NCBI GenBank assembly: GCA_014155875.1 | Contig: JACEFZ010026854.1 | Span: 710,001 to 774,000 of the forward strand | Direction of reading: 5' to 3' | DNA from: Cepaea nemoralis | Taxonomy: Eukaryota; Mollusca; Gastropoda; Stylommatophora; Helicidae | Length of the DNA stretch: 64,000 bases | Shown here: positions 11,905 to 22,511 of the stretch, one piece after another | How the letters are laid out: every line of letters starts with the position of its first letter | Position numbering within the stretch: position 1 is the first letter of the stretch | The notes under the pieces: model-generated | Told to the model about the DNA's origin: nothing | Database searches by the model: none | The model's input: only the letters and a program-made list of their open reading frames with translations | Program-made: the position numbers and the translations under genes

Positions 11905-13365
11905 ATGCGAAATTGTACACTTCAAAGAATCGCTATGAAGTTGTACACATATTTTTGTCAAGGAGCTGATCGCAGGAAACTGTTTTATACTATTACAAAC
12001 TCCGAAAAAAAACCAATGTATGCATTCGGTTTGAGTAAACGGGCATTTCGTCGATGGGTGCAAGAATCTGGAATTAAACAACCACGCAATAACCAAACGG
12101 TAGGTGGAAAGATTATTGTAGACAGCTTTGACAAAGATGTCATAAGGCGAGCTATTATAAAAATGCTTTAAAAAGTCGCTTGATATACGACAGGGTAGAC
12201 TTCATTGCACCGGGTTATATCCCATATGGCTCGGTCTCTTTCCGCAGCGCGGAAAGCATCACACAAAGCACGACCTCCGCAGCTCTAGCGGCGACCCACA
12301 GAAGTCTCCGAAAAATTTAACTCGTGAACCGAAGGATGCGGCCCGGAATCGAACCCACGACCTTTGGAGCCAGAGTCAAAAGGCTTGACAACTTCGCCAC
12401 GGAGACTCCTAAAATTATAAAAATTTAAGATTTTATATCTAGGATTATCCAGCATTATAAAAATGCTGGATGCCAAAGAAACAGTGACTGTAAGAAAGAA
12501 CAATAACATAGAGCTATCCAAAACAACTTTGTGGAAAATTATAAGGACATTATCTTCACTATTTGAAAGTACAAGGGCGGTAGACATAATCTTTGCGAGC
12601 AATCGCATTTAGGAGCCATGAGAAGCAGATACCTACGTGAAATAAGGGAAATGCGCAAAGAAAATTATGGTATAGTGTGTTTGGATGAAATGTGGATCAA
12701 TGCGCACCACACAAGTGATAAGGAATGGCAATCAGTGGATGGACAGTAAAGAGATATGTGCCCAGTAGTATGGGACAGCTTTTGGCCATGGCCCATGCTG
12801 GTAATACGCATGATGGCTTACAACAGAATGCTGGACTCGTGTTCGTATCAAAGCATACAGACAATAGGGATTATCATAATAAGATGAATGGTAATGCATT
12901 TAGAGATTGGCTCGAGAATTCTGTGCTTCCATCCCTAGATAGACCATCGTGTCCAATTATGGACAATGCATGATATCAATGTTGTTGCCCAAGAAGACAA
13001 AATACCTACAGCATCGAGCACAAAGGGGGCAATAAAGATATGGTTCCGAATAGAAAACATACCATTTCCAGAAAGGTATTTCTAGCTAGAATTGTTGTCC
13101 CTTGTAAAATAAACGCCAAAAAGTAAGAAATATCAAATCGACAAGTTGATAGAAGAGCATCGCCATGGGTGCTTGAGACTTCTGTCGTACACTCTCATTT
13201 TAACCCTATAGAACTTGTGTGGGCTAAAATTAAAGGACAGGTGACAGCTGACAATACTATATTCAAATTGTCTGACGTCAAGATACTAATCCAGTCCGTG
13301 CTATTAAATATTGATAAAAGTTACTGGGAAAATATGAGGACAATGTGTTGAAAGAGGAAGAGGAC
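11905..13365 (+). pseudogene. DDE transposase of the Tc1-like element, interrupted
   Basis: The N-terminal part (11905-12167) carries a helix-turn-helix-like FGLSKRAFRRWVQESG. It is interrupted by a SINE and resumes at 12454 (KMLDAKETVTVRKNNNIELS). The DDE domain has LDEMWINAHHTSDKEW near 12680, FVSKHTDNRDYHNKMNGNAF at 12842-12900, MDNA near 12960 (second Asp) and NPIELVWAKIK at 13203-13233 (catalytic Glu). FKLSDVKILIQSVL follows. This is the DDE_3-type layout of IS630-Tc1-mariner transposases. Several frame changes make it inactive. Confidence 0.8.
12168..12453 (-). repeat. tRNA-derived SINE (S1) with 14-bp target duplication
   Basis: Flanked by exact ATTATAAAAATGCT copies at 12154-12167 and 12454-12467, splitting the transposase. 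On the reverse strand a tRNA-like head spans 12410-12338: A-box TGGCGAAGTTGTC, B-box GGTTCGATTCC (12345-12356 on plus). A body follows with GTGGGTCGCCGCTAGAGC and GCGGAAAGAGACCGAGCC. Related bodies occur at 28.5, 53.2 and 56.2 kb. About 28 bp at 12426-12453 are extra and contain part of another TSD-like repeat. Confidence 0.85.
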
Positions 13366-14211
13366 TATTGGAGAAAGGATGGATTGAATTTTATGCAACC
13401 GAGAGCAGGTTCGTCCGATGGAATCGTCCGATGCAGATTAAGGTCTGAACAGATCGAAGACCTTAATCCGCGTGCACGCTTACTGGGATATTTTGCTCCA
13501 ACTATTCAGACGAATTGCAGGCCCTAAACATTACAGCATCAACACAATGTCAACAGCAACAGTTTGTATTCCACAGTGATGAATTTTCAATTCCGCAAGC
13601 CCTCAGCGGTGACAAACAACTGTATTGAAAGAAAAAACCAAAACACACACACACACACTAAACGCATTTAATACCAACAGAAGAGTAATATTGCGGTGGA
13701 AACTGACATATTGTGGCATAACAAGAAACGTGAGAGCAACCACGTTGTCAAATAAGGGGACAACACACGTGCATACGAATCAATCTATAAACTTCAATGA
13801 AAAGAGGACCAACATCTTGGTCGTTAAGAAGAAAGCCCACTACAGAGACACTGACAACTATTTTCATAGTGCAAAACAGGTAATCATGTTCCGTCTCTGA
13901 ACGGTAAACAGCAGAGTAGACAATCTTTCACGAAGACTCAAAGCAGATCTGTCACCCATGTGTACGTGTGAACAAACTACACAGACAGCTGAACAGATCC
14001 TAAAAAATTTGTTAGCAAGAAATCACTAGTTTTTCAGCAAAACATCAAAGAAATGTCGCCGCTTTCGATGAATTAAGTTGTTTTTGGACCTATCAAAGAC
14101 ATATTCCTTGGGTGGGGGTAAATGTAAGACGGCTGGAAAAATTTCATAACGATGCAACAGACAGTTTTCAAAATAATTGATCGTGAATGAAGGCATTCTT
14201 TTCGGGACATA

Positions 14212-14676
14212 CTATAATGGGAATAGTTGACACCAGGATAAAAAGAGAAAGGATGCAAGGAGATCTACCACAATTATTCTCGAACAGCAACCACGAATAG
14301 CAAGAAAAATGTAAGAAATAAAATATATCTGAGAAAGAATCATAACCGTGAGAAGAAAAGAAAAGCAATTACTACATATGTGCACATATACGCACTATTA
14401 GTATGTAATACAAACAACATGAAGAAGGATGCGAGGAGTTCTTCTAAGCCGTCAATGACATACTAAATGAAATAATGAAGTAAAAAAACGTCATAGTTAT
14501 GAGAGACTTCAATGCAAGACTACGACGTAACACAATGGACATAGAAATATTTTGGACGGTTTAGAGACCAACCAAGTTCAAGAAATGATAACTGAAGAAG
14601 GCTTATAGAGCTATGAAGTCAATATTACCTCCTTATAACAAATTCATTTGATAACTACATAGAAAAACAAATGTTC
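14212..14676 (+). pseudogene. LINE B copy 2, endonuclease domain (resumed)
   Basis: Directly after the Tc1-like element the plus strand reads IMGIVDTRIKRERMQGDLPQ. Across frame breaks it continues as RESIIT-like KYISERIITVR, then VMRDFNARLR at about 14497-14526 (GDFNARLG in the full copy) and DNNxLITNSF-like sequence. It matches 31.0-31.5 kb of the complete LINE B. Interrupted at about 14677 by LINE G sequence. Confidence 0.8.
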
Positions 14677-15345
14677 ATTGGCACCTTGCCGTATGCAGAC
14701 AATAGTTTGTTACACTGTGCTTCAAACAGGCATAATAACTACAACCCATGGCGGTAGCGAATATGACTGATCAGACCAATTCGTGATGTAAATGTTCGTC
14801 CACAGTGGATGCATGTGAACACATGGTCATTTCCACCATCATGCACCATCTTACATCTCACACGCTCAGTATGTGACTTATCTGCAATAATTTTGTCCTT
14901 TGTCTGTATTCCATTTCTGATATTTACCCTCAATGCACACGTTCGGAGGCGACCTGTTCCTAATGTGCATTATCAATGCCTGTATCAATCATGTCCCTCT
15001 TAAACACATCTTTGCATCGTAGTAGAGGCCGACTCCGACATCCCTTACCCATCTATAATTCACCAAGAAAGATGTCCTTTGATATTCTACCATCATCCTA
15101 ATGCATCCTATCCATCTAAGACAATCATCGAACTTCCTAATGTATCCTATCCATCTATGTCTACGAAGACTGAGCATATAACAAACCGCCACACATCCTG
15201 ATCTTTCTAATACATCAGTATTTGTGATTTTGTCTTGCCACTTAATATCAAGTATTCTTCGCAGACACCGCATTTGAAAGCTGTTTAAACGTTTCTCTTG
15301 GTTTGGCTGAGGTTCTATTGTATGCGCAGTCTTTTCTTGGGAATT
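14677..15345 (-). pseudogene. LINE G C-terminal region with C2H2 zinc finger
   Basis: On the reverse strand MRCLRRILDIKWQDKITNTD (from 15273) is followed by LERSGC, LRRHRWIGYIR and a degraded YKDVCKRDMK-like part. The segment at 14933-14739 ends in FTCIHCGRTFTSRIG followed by LISHIRYRH, a C2H2 zinc finger at the ORF C-terminus. Sense 3' sequence near 14680-14720 (ACAATAGTTTGTTACACTGT) recurs at 58.02 kb and 39.4 kb. It lies between two parts of LINE B copy 2. The last 45 bp (15300-15345) resemble antisense LINE B RT and may be a separate piece. Confidence 0.75.
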
Positions 15346-15481
15346 TTGCGAAATCTAAAATAAATATATACCTGGTATACATGGAACGATCTAGATACCA
15401 CAAGCCAAATTGATTTTATATTAGCAAGAAATAACAGAAGGAGAAATTATTAGATGCAAAAGACAAAAAGGAAAATATATA
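15346..15481 (+). pseudogene. LINE B copy 2, end of endonuclease domain
   Basis: TWYTWNDLDTTSQIDFILAR at about 15370-15430 matches YTWYKWNDLDTKSQIDFILT of the complete LINE B. AKDKKEKY then corresponds to the post-endonuclease linker. Interrupted by a SINE after the AAAATATATA at 15472-15481. Confidence 0.8.
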
Positions 15482-15756
15482 CTGTCATTTAACTGTCATT
15501 TACTGCCAACATAGTACCTTGCGGTGTATGGCAGAGGGGTCATTGAGCCTGAGGAATTAAGGGCCGGCTAGTGCAGTCGCCGCGAACTGTGCAGGTTAAA
15601 AAAATATATCCGGGAAGGTTAACCCGGTCAACAAATGCCCGCAGAAGTCGGATGTGTCGGCCTAACGGCGCAAGAACGCAGCTCTGCTGTAAACAGGCAC
15701 AACGCAATCACATCCGAAAAAAAAACTCCGGATGAACGAAGAAGAAGAAGAAGAAA
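15482..15756 (+). repeat. SINE-like element S3 with 10-bp target duplication and (GAA)n tail
   Basis: Flanked by AAAATATATA at 15472-15481 and 15757-15766, inside LINE B. It begins ACTGTCATTTAACTGTCATT and contains CTAGTGCAGTCGCCGCGAAC. It ends in a CGAAGAAGAAGAAGAAG tail. A second partial copy is at 36932-37035. No tRNA boxes are obvious to me. The small plus-strand frame at 15635 is not a gene. Confidence 0.8.
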
Positions 15757-15766
15757 AAAATATATA

Positions 15767-17020
15767 AAGTGGGTGAAAAGCAAACAGGATTGTGATTATT
15801 TCAAATATAGAATAGCAAGAAGAAACGCAAATAGAATAATATGAAATTAAATAAGAAGAAATATTTAAAAAAGAAAGACGGAGGAAAATATGAAGAAACC
15901 CTAATTAATAACCATAATGAGGCTATTAGAAACTTCTACTAAAAGAATGGTGCAATGAGAACCAGAGCAGAACTCTTTAACCCAACTGAAATATGTAACA
16001 GCGAAACAATTTAAGAAAAATAAATGAACAGAAAAAAAATCCTTAAAAAAAAACAAAAACATTAAGGCAGTATTTCGAACGTCTCAACATCCCATCAGAT
16101 GCCACAGCGAAACAGAAACCTACACGGATGTCATCGAACAACTAGACCAGCAAACTGATAGAAGAATTTAGAGAAGCCACCAGATAATCTCCATTGAATA
16201 AATCTCCGGGACACGATAAGACGAAATACCAAACGAACATATTAAAATAGCAACAGAAGTAGGAACAGCATGGCTACATAAACGGTTTAACCTCGTTTGG
16301 GTAGAACACCAGACACCCCGAGGCTGGGAAAGGGCCATAATTATCCCAACTTGAAAAAACAATAGACATTAAAAGAGACTGCACAGAGACATTTCTCTTA
16401 TGAGTCCTACTGAAAATAATTTCACAAACATCCCGAGAAAGGACTACGACCTACAATAGAACCCCAGCCAAACGAAACATAACTTGTGTTTAGGAAAAAA
16501 CAAAGGTTGCATATATGCCATCTTTGCTCTTGGACAACTGATATAATAATAAATCGAATTTAATGACAGTACTTAGCCTTTGTCGATCACGAAAGGCTAT
16601 ATGAGAGAGTAGATAGAAAGAAGATGTGGGAAATCCTTAAAAGACATGGATTTAGTGTACATCTAACAAACATGTATCGAAGCTTATATAACAACAATGC
16701 GTGAACGGTAGGAACAAAATTTAGGACACTCAGAACACTTCACCATAAGATCAGGAGTACGACAAAGTGTCATACCCACAATCTTGTTTATAATTAAATA
16801 GACAGCACATGTAAAGAAACCATTCGCACAGAGACCGGAATAATAACTGATGAAGAAGACCCAAAGGAAAAGTACACCATTACAGAAATTATAGTTGCGG
16901 AAGATCAAGTACAAATGCAAAATTAGAAGAAGCACTACAAGTCTACATAAATAGTCCAAACGAAGTGTGTACGGAACAGAACATGAATATCATCATAAGT
17001 AAAGCAGAGGTTATGATTAT
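15767..17020 (+). pseudogene. LINE B copy 2, reverse transcriptase region
   Basis: KWVKSKQDCDYFKYRIARRN at 15770-15830 matches the linker of the complete copy. It is followed, with many stops and frameshifts, by RT sequence corresponding to 32.3-33.24 kb: an LVQQTD-like dipeptide region, IEPQPSET, and an LSCRSRKAI-like degraded KAFD region. It ends at CTEQNMNIIISKAEVMI (16962-17013), where LINE C inserted with target GGTTATGATTAT. Confidence 0.8.
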
Positions 17021-18969
17021 CCATCCATTCATCATGTGCCATGCCGATAAGCATGGGCGGTTATGCTCTGCCATCTCACTCGATCACCAGAGTCGTGGAT
17101 CAGCTCCGTGTTCCTATCTCAACATGCCACGTAGCCAAGCCATCCAGGTATTTACTTCTCCGTCTTCCACTTGGTCTCTTCCCTTCGATCTTGCCAGTCG
17201 TCACCAAGTTATTCAAGTCATTTCTTCTCATAACATGCGCAACAAATTTTGACTGTCTACGTCTAATGACTCTAATCAGTTTACGATCTTCATTTGTTTC
17301 TTGAAGGACTCGTTGATTGGTTTTTCTGTCTGTCCATGGTATTCTTTGCATTTTCCTCAGATACCACATTTCCACAGCCATCAGATGTTTTTCAGCATGA
17401 CTTACATTGTCCACGCGTCACATTCATACAAAAGTATAGGTTCTATGTAGCACTTCAACACTCTTTTTCTCATTTCAACTGATATCTTTTTATTGGTCAG
17501 TATGTTTTTCATCTTGCAAAAGGCTTCCTTCGCAATGGCAATTCTTGTTCTAATCTCTTCAAGGCATCTCCCATCAGATGTTATGACCGTTCCGAGATAA
17601 CTGTATCGATTCACCTGCTTAAGAATATGCCCATTTACTCGTATATCACATTGTGGTATTTCCTTTCCAGTGACGACTATAATATGTGTCTTCTTAATAT
17701 TCAGTTTCAACCCTAGCTGTTCACTGTGTGCAACAACCGTATCTACCAAATATTTTACAGGTCCTGTTCATTGTCTGTAATCAAGGCTGTAGCATCTGCA
17801 TATCTAATGTTATTGATGTATCGTCCCCCAATGTTGATTCCTTCCATATCTTCTATATTTCGGAAAATATTTTCACTGTACAGGGAAAAACGATCTGGAG
17901 ACATTACACATCCCTGTCTCACATATCTTTTAATAGGCTGATATTGACCTGCATCGCTATCAATTCTGATGGCATATTGTTGTTTCTAATATATGCTTTT
18001 TTACAAGTCTAAGGTCTTTTCGATCAATTTGTAGATCTTCAAGCATCCTTATCATGTCGACATGTCTCACTTTAACGAAAGCCTTTGCGTAGTCAATAAA
18101 GCAAAGATATAGTTCTGTGTTTACTTCAATAGAACGTTCAATTACTGTTCTCAGCATATACATGGCATTTACTGTGCCCTTACCCACATTGTTCTTCTCC
18201 TATTTCGGGTTGTATTTTCCTCCTAACGCTTTGCATGATAATTCTCAGCAGAATCTTCGTGATGTGGCTAATTATAATAATTGTTTGATGTTGATCGCAT
18301 TCGAAAGCTCCTGATATCTTCGGGATTGCAACACATATAAAACTACATAATTCTGGAGGTATATCTCCGGTATCGTATATTGCGTTCAGCAGTCTGGTGG
18401 TCTCTTCCATATTCTTCTAAGGCGTTATCATTTCTATTGTAATGTTATCTGTACCTAGGGTCTTGCCAGTGTTAATATGGTTAAGAGCATTCTGAACTTC
18501 CATCTTCAAAATTGATGGTCCTTCATTATTATATCGATGATCATATTGTTCTTCTCGTGTATCATCATAAAATTCGTTCACATAATCTGACCACGCATGT
18601 AAAATCTGATCTTTTTCTATTATGATTTTACCATCTTTGGTTTTTTAGGCAACCCGTTGATGTGTGTGTTCTTTTGTTAGTGATGTAATTAATTCTTGTG
18701 TGCAGTAATTTGGTATTCCGTGTGTTGTGTTGGTTTTCAATTTCCTTGCAATTTTCCTCAAGCTAGCTATGTTTCTTTTGCCTCTTTGCATAGCTTCTTA
18801 ATTTGTCTGTCAATCTCTTCATATTTTTCCTTGTTATTTTTGTTATTTATTCTTACTTCCATGAGTTTTAAGATGTCTTCCGCCATCCATTTCATGCGTC
18901 TTATTATCTTCATTTTTGGGATGGTTGTTTCTGCAGCCTTGTTGACTAATTTCTTTAATATTTCCAATT
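17021..18969 (-). pseudogene. LINE C copy 2, 5'-truncated, with 12-bp target duplication, inserted in LINE B
   Basis: Flanked by GGTTATGATTAT at 17009-17020 and 18970-18981. The reverse strand runs from KLVNKAAETTIPKMKIIRRM (18960) through KWMAEDILKLMEVR to the RT and a C-terminus (RRRQSKFVAHVMRRNDLNNL at about 17260). The 3' end has CATCCATTCATCATG. The catalytic box at 17791-17802 reads YADA, so the second catalytic Asp is lost. It is about 1.95 kb and lacks the endonuclease, as expected for a 5'-truncated retrotransposition. Confidence 0.9.
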
Positions 18970-18981
18970 GGTTATGATTAT

Positions 18982-19615
18982 AGCCAAAGAAAAAAATTAA
19001 CAATACAAATTCATCTATTAAAAACACTCTCTGAAATAAATAAAGAGTTTTAAGTACTTAAGAACTATGATATCATCAAATGGCATATCATAAGATGAGA
19101 TTGAAAATAAATGCAATCTGACAAATGGCACCAATACTAATAAACAAATGCATATGAGTAGATACCAACAAGCACTCTACAGCCCAATCTTCCTGTCAAC
19201 TTTATGCTACTAATGCCAAACCTAGACAATGAAAGAAAATGAGAAACGAAAAATTACAATTCCGGAAATGAGATTCCTGAGAAGAACACTCAAGGGAATA
19301 AAGAAGAGAGAAAATCATAAACAATGTGTGGCTTATAGCAGTGCTAGATGTCAATAGAACACATCAATTTAAATGGTACGGCCACAAAACTAGGCTACCA
19401 ACTAATAGTATACCACACGAAGCAATGATGTACAGACCAAATGTAACCAAAGGAAGAGGCCATCCCACCATCTAAACTATCGACAGAGTGAATAACAGCC
19501 CATGCGAATCTCGACACATTAAAGCCCATAAACTGGTACTCTCCTTTTGTTATTGATTTACGTCGTCACCGTAAGGTACAAGGGGAACATAATGAGATGA
19601 AATGAGATGTCACAA
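18982..19615 (+). pseudogene. LINE B copy 2, C-terminal region and 3' end
   Basis: Resumes after the LINE C target duplication with IAKEKKINNTNSSI, an equivalent of the post-RT region at 33.25 kb. It continues through QMAPILINKCI and EMRFLRRTLKG to LTPSLEFFVVISTSSP-like 3' sequence. It ends in a GAGATGAAATGAGATG tail at about 19600-19615. This completes LINE B copy 2, split over nearly 9 kb. Confidence 0.85.
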
Positions 19616-20294
19616 AAGACCAAAAAAATAAATAAATAAATAAATAAAAATAAATAAAACAAACAAACGAACGAACGAACGTTATTTACATTATATTTAT
19701 TTTATTATTTATTATACGCGGGCATCCACAGACAACAGTGCTGCAAACAAAATCGACCATATCTGACGAAGTGGTCAAGTTGCCAACATCGCGCTAAGAA
19801 AATCGTGGGTTCCATTTTTTTCCCAATCCCCGGAGGGCTGTCGCTGAAGCGACGCTTTCGTCAGGCGGCTCTGCCGAAAGATACATGGCAGATATATGTT
19901 CTTCTTCTTCTTCTTCTTCTTTCGGTCGCCTGAAATAAGCCTATAACTGCAATGTTGTCTCTTGTATGAATCCAACAGTCTTGTTTAGTTCATTCAGCGG
20001 TCCATGGAGTTTATCTTCCACTGTTGTCTCTCTAGGCAGATATATGTGATCAGACCCGGTGCAATAAAGTCGAACATCTTGCCTGTAAACGTTGTGTGTG
20101 CGTGCGTGTGTGAGTGCGCGCGCGCGCGCGCGTGTGTGTATGTGTGTATGTGTGTGTGTGTGTGTGTGAACACCGTCATTTTTGTTGTTGTTGCTGTTGT
20201 GATCTATTGACAAGTTGGATCTCTTGGCACCCATACCATGTCGGAAAAAAAATAAAACAACGCAAGACGGCCTGCTGCCAAATCGCCAGCAGCT
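19616..20294. repeat. Microsatellites and a tRNA-like SINE remnant
   Basis: (AAAT)n and (AACG)n lie at 19625-19680. A plus-strand tRNA-like segment at about 19765-19840 has GACGAAGTGGTCAAGTTGCC (A-box like) and GTGGGTTCCATTTTTTTCCC (decayed B-box). A (TTC)n is at 19900-19921. An alternating GT/GC tract at 20095-20168 includes (CG)n-(TG)n and could form Z-DNA. The rest is unassigned. Confidence 0.6.
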
Positions 20295-20352
20295 GTGTTT
20301 CGAACAGGGGACTGTTTTGTCACCGGATATCTTCTCCCTATATAGCGAAGTA
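20295..20352 (+). pseudogene. LINE A fragment 5' of the mariner insertion
   Basis: In frame it reads GTVLSPDIFSLYSEV, the RT motif just before the MMREIK segment that resumes at 21661. It ends in GAAGTA at 20347-20352, the mariner target. Confidence 0.85.
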
Positions 20353-21658
20353 TAATGGGCGTTATTTGAAATCCATTGGTGCCGCACCGCGCGTAATTGT
20401 AATGATCATGTGATAAGTACTGACAAATGAATAAAAGAGCACGAGCTCATCGTCCCATGATGCATAGGTTCTGTTTCTGACCGTTGAGAAAATGGCCGGG
20501 TTAATCCAAAATCCGTCCAAAGAAGCTCAAAGAGCGGTGATTCAGTTTCTTTCATTTGAAGGATGTCGACCAGTGGACATTCATCAAAGAATGCAGGCAG
20601 CGTACGGTAACAAATGTGTGTCGAAAACAATAGTGATAGACTTGGCACGAATGTTTCGGAAAGGACGTCAGTTCACGACAGATCTTCGACGGCCGGGTCA
20701 AGCGTATATTGTTGTAGCAGTAAAAAAAAAATCATGACCAGACTTGATGCAGCAGTACAGATGAACCGTTGTCGAAGTATACGTTCGCTAGCGAAATAAT
20801 TTGAAGTGTCCAATGGGATAATTTAAAAGGTCGTTCGTAAGAAACTGCGTACCACGGATTTTGACAGACCACCAAAAAGAGGAACGTATGGGGTGGTGTT
20901 TGAACCATTTGCTGCGTTACAGAGTGGAGGGTGATGCATTTCTCTTCCGCATAGTGGCAGGCGATGAATCATGGTGTCACCACTTTGAGCCAAGGAGCAA
21001 AAGAGAGAGCATGGAATGGAAGCATGCTGGATCACCAAAAGCCAAAAAATTCACGTTACAGGTTTCCGTTGGTAATGCTATGCTGAGCGCTTTTTTTTAA
21101 CCATGAAGGGCTATTGTTGGCCGACTTTAAAGAACCTGGTGTCAACATCAACTTTACCCACTACTTGCAAATACTAGACAAGCTACAAAAAGCCATCAGG
21201 TGTAAACGACCTGTAATGCTTTCTCGCGATGTGATTTTGTTGCACGATAATGCTCGTCCGCATGACGCAAAGATTTTGAAGGAAGCATTAGCAAGGAAGA
21301 GGAAGGAAATTCTGCAACATCCACCCTATAGTTCTGATTTGTCACCATGCGACTTTCATTTGTTCGGACCTCTAAAAAAGCTCTCAAGGGGCAAAGATTT
21401 CTCACAGATGCAGACGTAATGAACGCGGTAAACACTTGGTTCAGTGAGCAACCGTAATCCTTTTTGGCGGACGGCATTCGCCGCCTACCTAAGCAATGGG
21501 ATACTTGCCTGAATGCCTACGGCGATTTCTTCTGACTAACCCATGGTGCATAATTCATTCAAATGGGATGCTCTGTTTAATTCTACCACACCTGTTTATG
21601 TTTCTTTCATGCTGTTATAATAAAGCCATTGGAACGGGTTTCAAATGAACGTCCCTAA
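20353..21658 (+). mobile_element. Mariner transposon (about 1.3 kb) with terminal inverted repeats and TA target duplication
   Basis: The left end TAATGGGCGTTATTTGAAAT pairs with the inverted right end TTAGGGACGTTCATTTGAAA. TA dinucleotides flank it at 20351-20352 and 21659-21660. Removing the element restores the LINE A reading frame (SLYSEV then MMREI). The length of 1306 bp is typical of mariner. Its transposase is broken, so it is not autonomous. Confidence 0.92.
20492..21534 (+). pseudogene. Mariner transposase (DD34D), frameshifted
   Basis: Starts at the ATG at 20492 (MAGLIQNPSKEAQRAVIQF), with the HTH-like region VDIHQRMQAAYGNKCVSKT. A frameshift occurs in an A-run near 20722, and much of the linker is degraded. 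The catalytic core is visible: GDESWCHHF (first Asp) near 20970, LLHDNARPHD (second Asp) near 21240, and YSSDLSPCDFHLFGPLK (third Asp) near 21330-21380, 34 residues after the second. Another frameshift in an A-run near 21375 leads to TDADVMNAVNTWFSEQ and LADGIRRLPKQWDTC. Inactive by several breaks. Confidence 0.9.
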
Positions 21659-22510
21659 TAATAATGAGAGAGATCAAATTGAAGCCAGGAATACTAATCG
21701 GAGGTTATAATATAAACAATATACGCTATGTATTTGATACAGTATTGGTGGCAGATGTAGCAAAAGATCTACAACATTTGTTGGACATTGTAGTAACAGA
21801 GAGTGCAAAGAAAGGACTCTCCTTGAGTATCAAGAAAACAGTAACAATGGTGATATCAAAGAAAATGGTAACACAAAATGTAACATAGAATAGAAGGGAA
21901 AATGTTTAACCAAGTCGATAATTGTAAATACCTATGGGTATTTATAACACCAGATGGACGATGTACATCACAGATTAAAAGCATAATAGGGCAAGCAAAG
22001 GTCGCATTTAAGACAATGAAGAGTATATTATGCAACAAGTCACTATCATTGAATGTAAGACAGAGAGTGCTGAAATGCTATATAGAACTAGTTATGCTGT
22101 ATGGCAGTGAATATTGGAATGTAAATGAACAAATTAGTAAGAACTTAGAAGCAAGAGAGATGTAGTTCCTGAGACAAATGTTGCGAATTCCTTGGACTGC
22201 CAGAGTAATTAACAACGAATGCCTGAAAGAGGCTAATGAAAATAGAACATTATATACAGCAATAAGAAAGATACAAACAGCTTTCTTTGGTCATGTGATG
22301 AGAAAAGCAGCATTATAGGACATCGTGACAATTGGAGAGTTTAGGGGGAAGAGAGGCAGAGGCAGACCAAGAGAAATTATGCTTGATGGATTGAGACGTT
22401 GGCATGGAGGAATATCATCAGCAGAGTTGATCTAGAAAACCAAAGACCGAGATCTATGGAGAGCTATGAATGCCCACTCCAGCTGGCAGGGCACTTCATG
22501 ATGATGATTA
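21659..22510 (+). pseudogene. LINE A, RT C-terminal part to 3' end
   Basis: MMREIKLKPGILIGGYNIN, then YVFD in place of YADD near 21727, and LLDIVVTESAKKGLSLSIKK. The next frame has NCKYLWVFITPDGRC, FKTMKSILCNKSLSLNVRQR and YIELVMLYGSEYWNV. After a stop come LRQMLRIPWTARV and GKRGRGRPREIMLDGLRRWH. The 3' end is GCAGGGCACTTCATGATGAT, an ATG-repeat tail. Confidence 0.9.
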
Positions 22511-22511
22511 T

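Larger units (their letters stand above)
11068..14211 (+). mobile_element. Tc1-like (IS630-Tc1-mariner) DNA transposon inserted in LINE B
   Basis: LINE B homology is interrupted here. The left junction reads GTACTATAGTCTG; the right reads TTCTTTTCGGGACATACTATA. Inverted, the right end gives TATAGTATGTCCCGAAAAG against TATAGTCTGTTTTTT on the left, so the ends are imperfect terminal inverted repeats beside a TA. A second copy at 42.5-44.3 kb shares the internal sequence and right end. The element encodes a DDE transposase and contains a 390-bp repeat (11293-11682) and a SINE (12168-12453). About 850 bp at its right side is non-coding. Confidence 0.75.

Noticed and set aside
12338..12410. Functional tRNA gene on the minus strand
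   Set aside because: A and B boxes are present, but the cloverleaf does not close properly and the segment is the head of a SINE with target duplication.
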